Below, in pieces: positions 35,118 through 45,972 of a DNA stretch of 64,000 nt. The stretch is from Archilochus colubris (Eukaryota > Chordata > Aves > Apodiformes > Trochilidae). The notes beneath the pieces were generated by a model that worked only from the letters and a program-made list of their open reading frames with translations, was not told the origin of the DNA and did not search any database. The stretch covers positions 171,733,480 through 171,797,479 of the forward strand of contig CM041083.1 of NCBI GenBank assembly GCA_023079485.1, written 5' to 3'. Every line of letters starts with the position of its first letter. Within the stretch, counting starts at the first letter, position 1. A program made the position numbers and the translations under genes.

Positions 35118-35841
35118 CAGGCTGGGCACAGAGTGGCTGAGAGCAGCCAGGCAGAAAGAGACCTGGGAGTCTGGATTGACAGGAAGCTGAACATGAGCCA
35201 GCAGGATGCCCAGGTAGCCAAGAAGGCCAATGGCATCCTGGCCTGTATCAGGAATAGCGTGGCCAGCAGGTCCAAGGAAGTGATTCTGCCCCTGTACTCA
35301 GCACTGGTGAGGCCACACCTCGAGTTCTGTGTCCAGTTCTGGGCCCCCCAGTTTAGGAAGGAGATTGAGGTCCTGGAGAGGGTCCAAAGGAGGGCAACCA
35401 GGCTGGTGAAGGGACTCGAGTACAGATCCTATGAGGAGAGGCTGAGAGAGCTGGGGCTGTTCAGCCTGAAGAAGAGGCAGCTCAGGGGAGACCTCATCAC
35501 TCTCTACAACTCCCTGAAAGGAGGGGGTAGCCAGAGGGGGGTTGGTCTCTTTTGCCAGACAACTTTCAACAAGACAAGGGGGAATGGTCTCTAGTTGTGC
35601 CAGGGGAGGTTTAGGTTAGATATTAGAAAGAATTTCTTTCCAGAGAGGGTGATCAGGCACTGGAATGGGCTGCCCAGGGAAGTAGTGGATTCTCCATCCC
35701 TGGAGATATTTAAAAAGAAACTGGATGTGGCACTCAGTGCCATAGTCTAGCAACCGCAACGGTGGTTCTAGGGTTGGACTCGATGATCTCTGAGGTCCCT
35801 TCCAACCCAGCCAATTCTATGATTCTATGATTCAATGATTC
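35118..35841 (+). mobile_element. CR1 LINE, 5'-truncated copy, nearly intact C-terminal frame
   Basis: The frame 35115-35594 (159 codons) reads '[20 protein letters not shown]', '[20 protein letters not shown]', '[19 protein letters not shown]' and '[14 protein letters not shown]' without interruption. It then stops at TAG (35592-35594) where related copies have AAG. Its G run is only six long, which keeps the frame that copies at 21215 and 25772 lose. The 3' UTR carries the CAACGGTGGTTC variant shared with 2072-2197, then about three tail units. It is the least damaged CR1 frame here but lacks the endonuclease and catalytic core. Confidence 0.96.
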
Positions 35842-37034
35842 CTCCTCATCTCTGCTGGCAGCACTAAACAGAGGTAGCTGAACAGAGGCACCTGGTGCCT
35901 TTTGTCAAGACTGGAATGAAGTGGCATCCTCTGGTGGTTGGTGTGGGAGGGCTGGCTGTCCCCAAGGTCCCTGTGTCATGCCTATGGAGATGTCTCAGCT
36001 GCTGCATGTGAAAGGGCAGAGGATGTTCAGGCATGGTCAGCCTCATCAGGCTGGGAGCTCTGATGTCTCTCTCATGGGTAGGTCCTTCCCCATCGAGGTG
36101 AGCACTGGGGCTCTGTGCTTGCCAGCTGAACCCCTCCCTAGTTGTGACTGCCATGCAGACCTCTGATCAGATTAACATGAGTAAGCTACAAATTCTATGT
36201 GGCAGTGTGCTGCATTTTAGCTAAAATCTCTGTCACAGAGTGGTAAACCAAGTTAAGGCTCAGCATTTGCTGAGCACAAAACAGACACAGGCAGCACAGC
36301 TCAGTGCTTGTCTGGTAGCTTTAGGTGATGTTTTTGTGGTGGTTGAACATTTGAAGGAGAAGTTTTGTCATTCATCACCTCCTTGAAACACTAGGTTCAA
36401 TCAAGAGGTTTTATGGGCTCCTGAAATTTGCTTTCATGTGTGCCACTGACAAACTTTGCAATGATATGTGGCACTGGGGAGTTAGTAAAAAGCTGTAGGC
36501 ACAGAAAAAAATCTGTATCTTTCTGACTTAGGAGGCAGTATCAAGGAACTAATAGTTTTCAAACCAAGGTAGTCCTAGCACTGCTACAGATTACTTCCTA
36601 ATGAGAATTTTAATAGTGGTACTAGAAACACAAAAATGTTAAATAAATTTTTACATGCTCTGTTCTGAAAGAACATTACGAATTAGGAACTCTTTGAATC
36701 ATGAAGTATGGTACTGAAGTATGTCACATTCCCCTAGTTAATGGATAATAGATGACAAATATTTCTCTGTCAGTCCTGCAGTAATTGCAAGCAAGAAATG
36801 GTACCTGCATTTCACGTTCATCAGTAGTGCAATTTCCCAATAAAGCCTGAAATATCAGTTGGAATGTGCAAATTCCTGAATCTGCTCCTTCTGTGCCAAT
36901 ATTCAGAAGTGCAGTGACCTGAAGGCTGTACAGCCAGTTCAGTACATCTGCTACAGGCACAGTAACAGATCAGCTGACCTAGCAATGCATACACACAGAG
37001 TTAAGATATAGTAATGTCATTAATGACAGTTATT
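35842..37034. other. no gene or recognised repeat
   Basis: Nothing identifiable. 35842-36170 is somewhat GC-richer, with open frames on both strands (35864-36154 minus, 35921-36166 plus). Neither has a motif. Confidence 0.55.
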
Positions 37035-37185
37035 ATATCTCAAGGATATAGCTCCATCATCCTTGCACCCACCCTTTAGATACCTGTAGACATTAACAAG
37101 GTCTTCCCCTCAGCCTTTTCTTCTCCAAGTTAAAGAGTCCCAGATCTCTCAGCCTTTCCTCATAAGAGAGATGCTCCAATATGCC
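37035..37185 (-). mobile_element. CR1 LINE internal fragment, minus strand
   Basis: The plus strand shows the complement of the CR1 segment encoding '[31 protein letters not shown]': AGATACCTGTAGACATTAAC, then CCTCAGCCTTTTCTTCTCCA, then TCTCAGCCTTTCCTCATAAG. No 3' UTR or tail is attached, so it is an internal scrap whose ends were lost. Confidence 0.85.
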
Positions 37186-37689
37186 AACCAGCAGTATGGT
37201 GATTAATAAAGGAGCAATCTATGTTATCAATAAAGTATATATTGAGTAGCTTCATACCTGGCTGTCTCAAAGATCTCAAAAAAGTTATTTTCATCAAGGG
37301 TCTTTATCAGCCAGTGATACTTCTAGGAGTACTCTACTTCTAGGAGTACTTCTGCAGAGTATGGTGAGAAATTTCATGGTGTTCAACAGTTTCACCTGCT
37401 TAGGAAGCTAGTACAAAATTATTAGTGATATTGTACCAAGAACAGTAGAGAACAACAAGATTGCCAAAACCTCATGGTATGGTAGGCTAGAACTTAGTCA
37501 AACCCAATTACCCATTTAAAAGCAAGCAGCACAGACCATTCTTATAGAAAAGAGTTCTGTACCCTGGAAAGCACTGATTAAAATAGAATAGCACTGGCTT
37601 CTAAAGGAACATGAACACAAGCTCCTGTATGATACAGAGGCAAAATTGCTAATTCAATTCTTGTGAGTATAAACAACAGAACAGTGAGT
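37186..37689. other. no gene; a small tandem duplication
   Basis: The unit ACTTCTAGGAGTACT occurs twice in tandem at about 37318-37352. The rest may be the upstream part of the old CR1 that follows, but I cannot align it. Confidence 0.5.
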
Positions 37690-38265
37690 GGGAGGAAGAA
37701 ATTGACTTTTCTTTCCGTGTGACATTATTAGGACTGATGTAGAATAATGTATACAGTCCTGATGTCAATATTTTAGAAGGGGTGTTGAAATACTACAGAG
37801 GATACTGAAATAAACCACAGATATGTTTTGATGGTTGTAAAGGAAAAAAAAATGAGAGAACAGTGAGAGCTCCATCTGTTTATCTTATCAGTCAGATCAA
37901 GAGACAGCTTGATTATAGCATGTAAGAACCTTCATGGGGAGTAAATACCAGTTACTGAATGGCTCTTAAATCTAGTAGAGAAAAGCACATCAAGAACTGG
38001 TGGCTAGAAGTGAAGTCAGATTCCAGTGAGAAATCAGACACAAACTTCTAATGGGTGATAAGCCACTGGGTACAAAGGAGCTGATAAATTTTCTGCCACC
38101 TCTTTTTTTGTATTCAAGGGTAGATGCACTTCTCAAAGAAAATATTTAATAAGACAAAAATGATCCAGCTTAATATGGAGGTAATAAAGCTATCAGGTCA
38201 GAAATCAGATCATGATAGGTGATCAAATGATCTCTTCTAACCTTGATCATTGTGAATTTCAGGAG
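37690..38265 (+). mobile_element. ancient CR1 LINE relic (reptile/archosaur-like type), plus strand
   Basis: In order this shows TATACAGTCCTGATGTCAAT ('CVQFW' region), GAGCTCCATCTGTTTATCTT ('ELHLFSL'), GCTTGATTATAGCATGTAAG and ACCTTCATGGGGAGTAAATA. Next come AATCTAGTAGAGAAAAGCAC, AGAACTGGTGGCTAGAAG and finally GGTGATCAAATGATCTCTTC, TAACCTTG. This order and wording match the 3' part of the CR1 type common in turtles and crocodilians, with its longer 3' UTR, not the young avian copies. Some segments are missing near 38090. It has no open frame. Confidence 0.8.
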
Positions 38266-41200
38266 TACATCTTCCAGTACTGAGTACAACCCTATTCTTA
38301 ATTTTTCTATGATTTTCTCTGGAAACCATAGTGAGGCTCATATATTAGAAGATCTAGGGTTAACATATTCCTCTTGGGAAGCAGCAGAGAGATGATGCAG
38401 GAGAAAAGGTGAAGGAACAGTTAAGGAGGAACAATTAAGGAACATTCTTCCAGGGCAAATAGAAGAGCAAGTGAAGTAGGCAGGAAGTGACACAGGCCTG
38501 ATCACTTTTCAGTACTTACCAGTACCCCAGTCACTGTGTCACCACAGTCACCACAGAACAGCAGGTCCCAGGTTACTGGTTAAATGCTGAGCTCAGAACC
38601 AATGGGGAGAGGAAGACTGTCTGAGAAGTGCTGCAGCTCAGGGATTTACAGAAAGGCACTTTTCACCCCAGAAGGAGAGCTCATTGCCTCTGTACATAAT
38701 TCAACCAAACAGAAGAGAATATTTGCAAAATGTGCAAGTCATAGCATGCAGTTATAGCAACACGAGGCTTTGAAATCATTGCTTGTGCTGTCTTGGGCTA
38801 TTTCTGTATCCTGCAAGCACTGAAGAAGATAAAAGGTTTACAAGAAAGCAACTTTTAGAATAGGTTTCATAGTCCTGCTCAGCATAAGATTTCTTCCTCT
38901 CCACTTAATGGGGTGCCGGAATTCCTCTGGCAGAAGTAGAGGAAGCACTGATGAGTCACAGGTATAGTTTGCCCTCTTGAAACACCTAAAGATATCCTTC
39001 CTTTGAGGAAGAAAACTCTTGTGAATATGACTATGTGTTACCTCTTCAACACATAATCTCAATCAGGAATGTGTACCTCTGAAAGAGTAAACTGCTCTGA
39101 TTTCCTGAGGCAACAGATTAGTAACCTCTTTATTTACAATTAAAACCTCCTAAATTAAGATCTGAGAGATGGTACTCTCAAAAATATTTTATTGAGTCCC
39201 CAAGCACCTTGAAAATATTCCTCACAGCAACACAAGTTTTGACACCTTAGTGGATAAAATGCCTACAGCAAGAAGAAAGCAGATATGCCAAGTCACCTAA
39301 AGCTCAGTGGGCAAAGAGAAGGGCAACTGTTGGCAAGTGTACACATACTATATCTGGTAAATATACCCTCTTAGGATTGTTTTTATGCAGGCTGATACAT
39401 CCTCAGGACTGCCTTCATCATTAAAAGCTCTCACCAGCATTGCTTCAGACCACAAAAATCTCTTTCTGATGGAACACTGAATCTTATTGTGGTGGCTTTG
39501 TGGTTTTGACACCTTTGGAACTTTATGACTAATACACAGTGCAAAACCAGATTACTTAGGTCAGAGTACATTTAAAAGACTTCTTGTTAATATGATCTGA
39601 ATCAATACCATAGCACAAATTAGCTTGAATCTCAAAGTAGCAAAAAAAAAACAAAAAACCCAAACTCCATGCTTACAATACTGCAAGGGTGATTTATTAG
39701 TGAAGAGAAGCAGGCTAGACTGGGGGCTTTCTTGGGCTCTATACTGAATATTCATGGAATTAAAGAGGCACAAACCCAGTACAACTTTTAGCCATATGCC
39801 TAATTTTCAAGTATTTTACTGGACAAGTGTATCATAGGATTTAAGGATTAAAAGGATCTACTACATTATCATGTTCATACAGTTCACTTTTTTTTTTTTT
39901 TGAGTCCCAGGGCAAGGACCTCACAGTTATTGTCTACATTTTTCCTATGTTCTGTCTAGGCAATTTATGTATTACTAACCAATAAAACTCACACTGTGTT
40001 CTCCAGGACATCATTCCTCAGCTTAAAGAACTTCACCATTAAAATATTCTCTCTCCACTTGCCCCAGATTCTTTTTTTCTAGTTTAATAGCACCACATGC
40101 TGAATGCCAAGAAAGTAATAATGAACACCATGTAAAAAATTAATACAGATTAACTTGCAATACTTCTGCAATGCATGTAGTTCCATTTTAACTACCAGTT
40201 GTTAGCAGCACTGTTAGAAATTGTGTAATTATATTTCTGCCCACTTAGCTGAAAGTTTCCTCCATTGCTGTCTGGTTGACATGCTGATTTATTGATAGGT
40301 GAAAGACAGAATAACCCAACCAGTTCAGCTTGAAGTTTGTAGAGGGAGGAGGTCAGTAGAACATCTGCTTTGCAATTTGCTGTCCTCTACTTATTCATGT
40401 GTAGAGTTATGTTGTCCTGGGAATAGTTAAATTATGCATAATCTGCAGGGGGAAAAAGTGAATTTATTGAGTTCTCAGCAAGTTATTTTTTGCTTCAATT
40501 ACATTTCATATTCAATTTTTCCTCCACAACATGGAAGTAAGTTTGTCATGACAGATTACTGAACAGATTCTTTTCTGCCTAAAGAATTATCTTTTCTGAC
40601 AGATGAGTGCAGATTTTTTTTTGTTTCTTTTCTGTTAATTACTCAAATAGTTGACAACTGTTACTCAAGTAGAGGCTATGAATGGGCTCGAATCAAAACC
40701 CAGATCAGAGCATTCTTAAATGACAGGAAATCTTGTATGCAGATATGAGCCTAAAAAGCAGCATTTTTCGATACAGTAGCTAATGCAGGAAACAACTGCT
40801 CCTTTTCTCCCAGCTCCAGAAGCCTCCAAAACCCTATCTGAACCTGCATTTTCCAGTTCATGTCCCTTTACAGCTCTAATAATAGTATCTAGACATCTAT
40901 TACATCTGTAGAAATAGAGATACATAACATTATCTTCGCCAGTTTGAATTAGGCAAATCAGCTATTTCAGTCTGGATCTGTCCTTGGCAGCGACAAACAT
41001 AACATACTTGAGCAAAAAAGGGGGAAATAAAGAACAGTACATCAGAAGAAAAAAACCAAATCAACGCCTTTGTTAAATGCTTTTTATGCCCTGAATACTG
41101 AGAGTTTATTTCCCAACTTTAATTCTTCTTTGTAAAAGTGAATTCAAATTGAACTCCCAGAATATACCTGTACAGAACTGCACACTGATACCTGAGCTCC

Positions 41201-41298
41201 CAGGTGCATTGATGGGGACTGAGTGGTGAGAATAAGACCCACATGGGCATCATTTGACATGCCCTGGGAGTTATTTCAGATATCTGAGGTATCCCCGG
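38266..41298. other. no gene or recognised repeat
   Basis: Nothing identifiable. There are T runs at about 39888-39902 and 40614-40622. An ATTATGCATAATCTGC stretch at about 40432 contains a short palindrome. Open frames below 80 codons show no motif. Confidence 0.55.
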
Positions 41299-41399
41299 GG
41301 GGCTGACAGATTATCACATGGGACCTAATGATGACCTTTGGGGCTACTGGATGGATGTCCAGCAGGACACACACAAGGACATTTTGAATGGCACTAGAC
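41299..41399 (+). repeat. unclassified dispersed repeat, copy 2
   Basis: This is the second copy of the repeat at 34961-35057. It ends exactly at GGCACTAGAC, where the next CR1 begins (TGGAGTACTG at 41400). The other copy carries on past this point, so the CR1 probably inserted here or a deletion joined the two. The upstream CAGATATCTGAGGTATCCCC (about 41278) may belong to the same repeat; a similar GAGATATCTGAGAGCATCCC lies at about 42339. Confidence 0.6.
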
Positions 41400-41919
41400 T
41401 GGAGTACTGCATCCAGTTCTGGGTGATGCAGTTCTTACAAGAAAGACATGGATGTGCTGAAGTGTGTCCAGAAAACGGCCACGAGGATGATCAGAGGGCT
41501 GGAACAGCTCTCCTATGAGGACAGACTGAGAGAGTTGGGGTTATTCAGTCTGGAAAGGAGAAGGCTCTGAGGAGACCTTATTGTAGCCCTCCAGTCCAAG
41601 GGGGCTAGAGGAAAGCTGGGGAGGGACTTTTGAGGATGTCAGGTAGTGATAGGACTGGGGGGAATGGATTAAAACTAGAGGAGGGAAGTTTTAAGTTAGA
41701 TGTTGGGAAGAAGTTCTTCACCATGAGAGTGATGAGGCACTGGCACAGGTTGCCCAGAGAGTTGGTGGAAGCCCCATCCCTGGAAGTTTTTAAGGCCAGG
41801 CTGGACAGGGCTCTGAGCAACCTGATCTAGTGGGAGGTGTCCCTGCCCATGGCAGGGTGGTTGGAACTGGATGATCTTAAAGGTCTCTTCTAACCCTGAA
41901 AATTCTATGATTCTATGAC
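41400..41919 (+). mobile_element. CR1 LINE, 5'-truncated copy
   Basis: It starts at the codons for 'LEYCIQFW'. A complete C-terminal frame remains at 41630-41830: 'SDRTGGNGLKLEEGSFKL', '[19 protein letters not shown]' and '[19 protein letters not shown]' with a stop. Upstream of 41600 the frame is broken, including a TGA near 41568. The UTR has the GTCCCTGCCCATGGCAGGG block, and the tail holds two ATTCTATG units. It is of the same subfamily as 6764, 7421, 49942 and 51632. Confidence 0.95.
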
Positions 41920-42025
41920 TCCTATGCTAGGAAAACAGTGCCTCCAGGAAGGATTTCCTTGGCCCTGGTGATGATACTTCACAGAAGTGGTGTGCAGTTG
42001 CCCAGACAGACAGTGGCTGAACAGT

Positions 42026-42175
42026 GGCACAGGTTGCCCAGAGAGGCTGCCCTGACTTCATCTTTGGAGATACTCAAAATCCACAGCCCTGAGCAACCTG
42101 CTGTAGCTGATCCAGCTCTGTACTGGATGGTCTCCAGGGGTTTCTGCTAGCCTCAGCAGCCCTGTGATTCTCTAG
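42026..42175 (+). mobile_element. CR1 LINE, 3' terminal fragment of another subfamily
   Basis: GGCACAGGTTGCCCAGAGAG leads into a worn C-terminal segment, then GAGCAACCTGCTGTAGCTGA, then ATGGTCTCCAG and a GTGATTCTC tail. It is shorter and more diverged than the CR1 ~100 bp upstream and uses a different UTR, so it is an independent insertion. Confidence 0.8.
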
Positions 42176-45100
42176 AGATGTAGGTAACCATTCTATTGCC
42201 TATAACCCAGGAGCCCATAGAGTTTTGACATGCCGTAGGGTTCCCTGCCTGGCCTCCAGTTGCCTGTTTTGAAGGCTGTGGGTTGTCAGAAGGATTTTGG
42301 TCATATTTGCCACAGAGAAGCAGGTCCAGCTAGGTGTCTGAGATATCTGAGAGCATCCCAATTGGCACTGCAAATGCTTAGGTTTAAGCTAGTGAATTGT
42401 GCCTGTAGTGAATGAATTCGAGAAAATTATTTGGCTCAGTCAAAGTAGGACAACTGCATGGAAGTCTTGCTCTCCACTGCCTCTTGGATATCTACCTATC
42501 AAAACTACAGCTGGATTTCTGTAATGTCTTTAAATGATTCCCAAACGAATTAATTACAATTTATAACCCCAGCGGAATAAGAGACAAATTGCTGCCTCTG
42601 TGTCCTGTAGCATCCAGCAAGCTTTGTCCTATGAAGAAGTTTTGTCCCCTTGAGCATTTCATACTTCTCTCCCTATCCTGTTCACTTCCACAGCCACTGA
42701 GCAGCTTCTCTGTGGCTGGAAACTACTGCAGCTCCATTGGGCCAGAAGCACCAGTATGTGCCTTACATAAAGTTACCTTGTTGGGTGCCTGGGCTCTCAG
42801 ATAAGAGGGAATTCAATAGGACCCCTCATCATGTAGGTTTTCTCTGTCTTATGAGATCAGTTTAGGGGACAGGCAGGATTAGGGGATCAGATAACAGAGC
42901 TTCCTGCTGTAAATGGACTCTGATAACTTGCCTAAAAATATATACAGATTTTCATCATTTGGCTCTCTCTGTCATCCTGAACTTGAATTTAATTATAGCT
43001 ATCTCCTCTGGCTGGCTTCCTGTGCATTATTATCTTGTATATCACCCACTATTTGACATTTATTTGTTCAAAATCAAAATGACCTTTGCTCCTGGAAGAT
43101 AATAAATTCTTTTTAGAATTGTAGTAATTCCCTGTCACTTGTAATAATGTTAACTCAGAAAGACATGTTAGCACCCAAGGCAGGAGAAGTAAAAGCAAGA
43201 ACTGCAGATATGTGAGCAATCAAGATTGATAGATGATGTGCATTGGTGGCTTGCCATTCTGTCTTTTACTGTGCAAATATACTTAATATTTACAGTATCT
43301 TTTAGTAAAAATATTAATATTTACTAGATATAAAAGCTCTCCTCATGAATCTTCAGGAGAAAGGTTCAGGGCTCATAGGTTCATCAGAACAGAGAGTGTT
43401 TACTAACTTGAATGCCTTTCATGTTAGAGATACTTAGTCCCTTTTGGTTTTTTGTTTGTTTTTTTGTTTGCCCAACAGCTTTGTAGCTTGGTTTTTCTAA
43501 GTGTGTTTTTGGGCAGGAGATGTGGCCAGGAGGAAGCCCTATTTCACTTAATTACACAATGCATTTACTGTAGGGCTCTAACACATTTCAATACTGAGTA
43601 CCAGAGCCAACTTAGATAGAAACAAGAGCTTTATAGAGCTTTTTACCCCCTTGTTTGAGAAGAAAAATTCCCCTAATGCTCCGCAGACTTCTCTAATATT
43701 AAATATCTGCCCAGTTCCCACTGATGCTCTTTCATAAACTGTGTCACAGACAGCCATAGATGACCTGTAGACTGGTTGGCCAAAAATTAGGGTGTTCTGA
43801 GAAGGCTTCCTAAGGCACTCAACCAGCTGCTCTTAACTGCTGCATATTTACTGCAGAGTAAAGCAGGACAGGGTAAGTGGGACATTTCATTATAATGAAC
43901 GCTCTTCAAACATGCCTGAGGTGAATAGAAATATAGAGAGTAACCCAAGTCAGAGATGGATTATTAGATACTCTAATTTTCTATTCATCACTAAGTAGAG
44001 GCTTGCAGCCTTTAAGACCAGTTTTTCTGCCTCCCTGCCTGGGAATCAGGCTTTTCACAATGCTCTGCCTCAGCAGTGAAGTACTGGCATCCCACCTGTT
44101 AAAATGGCATAATGCCAGCACATAACTTTTTTGTCACCTTGAATGTGAATTCTGCTTTAGAAGAACATCCAGATTTTTTTCTCATGTGTAAGTGAGGAAA
44201 CCAAGCCTCAAAAATGTTTGCTTTGTCAGTGTTTGCTTTTTTTGTCAGTCAAAAAGGTAGATTGGTGATAAATCCTCTCTTCGACTGCTCTAAGGGCCCC
44301 CATGGTAAATAGTAAATCCTGAAGCCAAGTGGTCCAGCTGTTTCAGAGCCTTTCTGGATCAGGAAGAAAGAAGAAAAACTTGCATATAGAAAATCTTAAA
44401 AAATGCAGGCTTAATATTGCATGCTATTAAAGGCATTTGAGCACAGCTTCCAATACACTTACTGCACTACCTATATAAGGGGAATATTTGGAGAGTGTTA
44501 CTCAAAATATCCCTGTAACAAGGATAACTTTTTCTTGATGGAGCAAAAGAAAAAAAAGTCAGATAGGGCTGACAAAAGAGAATTGAGTGAGAAAGCTCAG
44601 CAGCCTGCCAATCTCCAGCTGAAGGGAACAGAGCTGAGGGCACATTTCCACCTGTGCACAATTTGGAGAGGAACAAGTTTCAGCAGCAGCTTCAGACAGA
44701 TTTAACTTTCTGTTTCAGCTTTGGCACAGAGCAGGTAATTTTGACTTATGTACACAGAAAGAGGCTATGGATGGAGAGATTATTTTCCTAATGCCATGCA
44801 GGAAATATTTTTCTTTTCATCCAGAAGATGTTTCTGACCACTCTCAAGTCACCTTAAAGCTGTGTGTGAAGGTGTCAACACAAGTGGAGTACTCTGAATG
44901 AACCTCCCTGGTTCTGAGGAGAGGCACAAAGCTTTTATTCCTCCAAAGTCCCACTTTCACACTCAGAATAGGATTTGCACAGTGCTGAAGAGCTATCTGC
45001 AACTAATGCTGTTTTTCCTCTTCTCTGTTTCAGTGCCAAGTGGTCTATCCAGCTCTTTTTCATTGAGAGCAATAAGAGCTTTAACAAAAAGGTAGCAAAT

Positions 45101-45920
45101 GAATGCCATGGCTCCTACAGAAGCAAGAGTCTCAGTGAGGTGCACCAAACTAGAATTTTAGGATGTCAGGCTCACAGACTCCCCTGAGGTCAAATGAGGC
45201 TGGACTCAGGGGCTCTGAGGCAGACACAGGAGGCTGGAGAAATACACGGGAATCAGCTAAGCCTGGGCAAAACCCAAAAGTGTGGTAGTGCTTGGCCAGG
45301 TCTCAAATGCAGCAGAGTAAGGCTGAGAGCCTTCTGTTTTCCCAGCCTGTCAGGAAAACTGGGTTAAGATCACAGATGGACAAATCCTTCTTTCAGAATT
45401 GGAGGTGACAGTTCTAGGGAGGCAGCTCTGGAGTAAGTTCTTTCCCAGGCTGAAGGGAATGAGCTGGGATCATTCCAGCCTTGCCTCAAAAACTCCCCAA
45501 GGGCACTGGCAAATAAACACCCAACAGAGAACCCTGAGAAGGAAAGGGGGTATTTCTTCAAATGTCTTTAATTAAATTTTATCTATTTGAAGCAACTCTG
45601 GATGAGAATAACTTAAAGGTCTAGCTATGAGAAACCAGGTCTAGGTTGTTGCCTGCTAGCAAGGTTCAGCCAGTCCTCTTCTTACCCCAGTGTGGCAAAG
45701 GATCACTCCCTGTGCCTGTCCTTTACTCCTCCTCTTTCAGTGTGTTTCTATAAGCTGCATTTTTATTCTCGTTACCAGCAGTGAACAGATTCCCAAACAC
45801 AAGACCCTGGAGAAACTAAACATGTAATTAGAGAACAGAATTATGTGGATCCATGCAAAGAATTTGTCTGGGAGGAACAACCTTATTCAGGAATAGCATC
45901 CATATCACTAAAAGGGATAC
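42176..45920. other. no gene or recognised repeat
   Basis: Nothing identifiable. A T/G tract lies at about 43443-43470. Open frames below 95 codons show no motif. Confidence 0.55.
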
Positions 45921-45972
45921 ACATAACATGTATGTTAGTTATAACATGTATATAACATATATAACATGTATG
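45921..45972. repeat. minisatellite-like repeat of ATAACATGTAT
   Basis: The unit ATAACATGTAT occurs at 45923-45933 and 45940-45950 and, with a shortened spacer, again near 45961. Confidence 0.8.
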
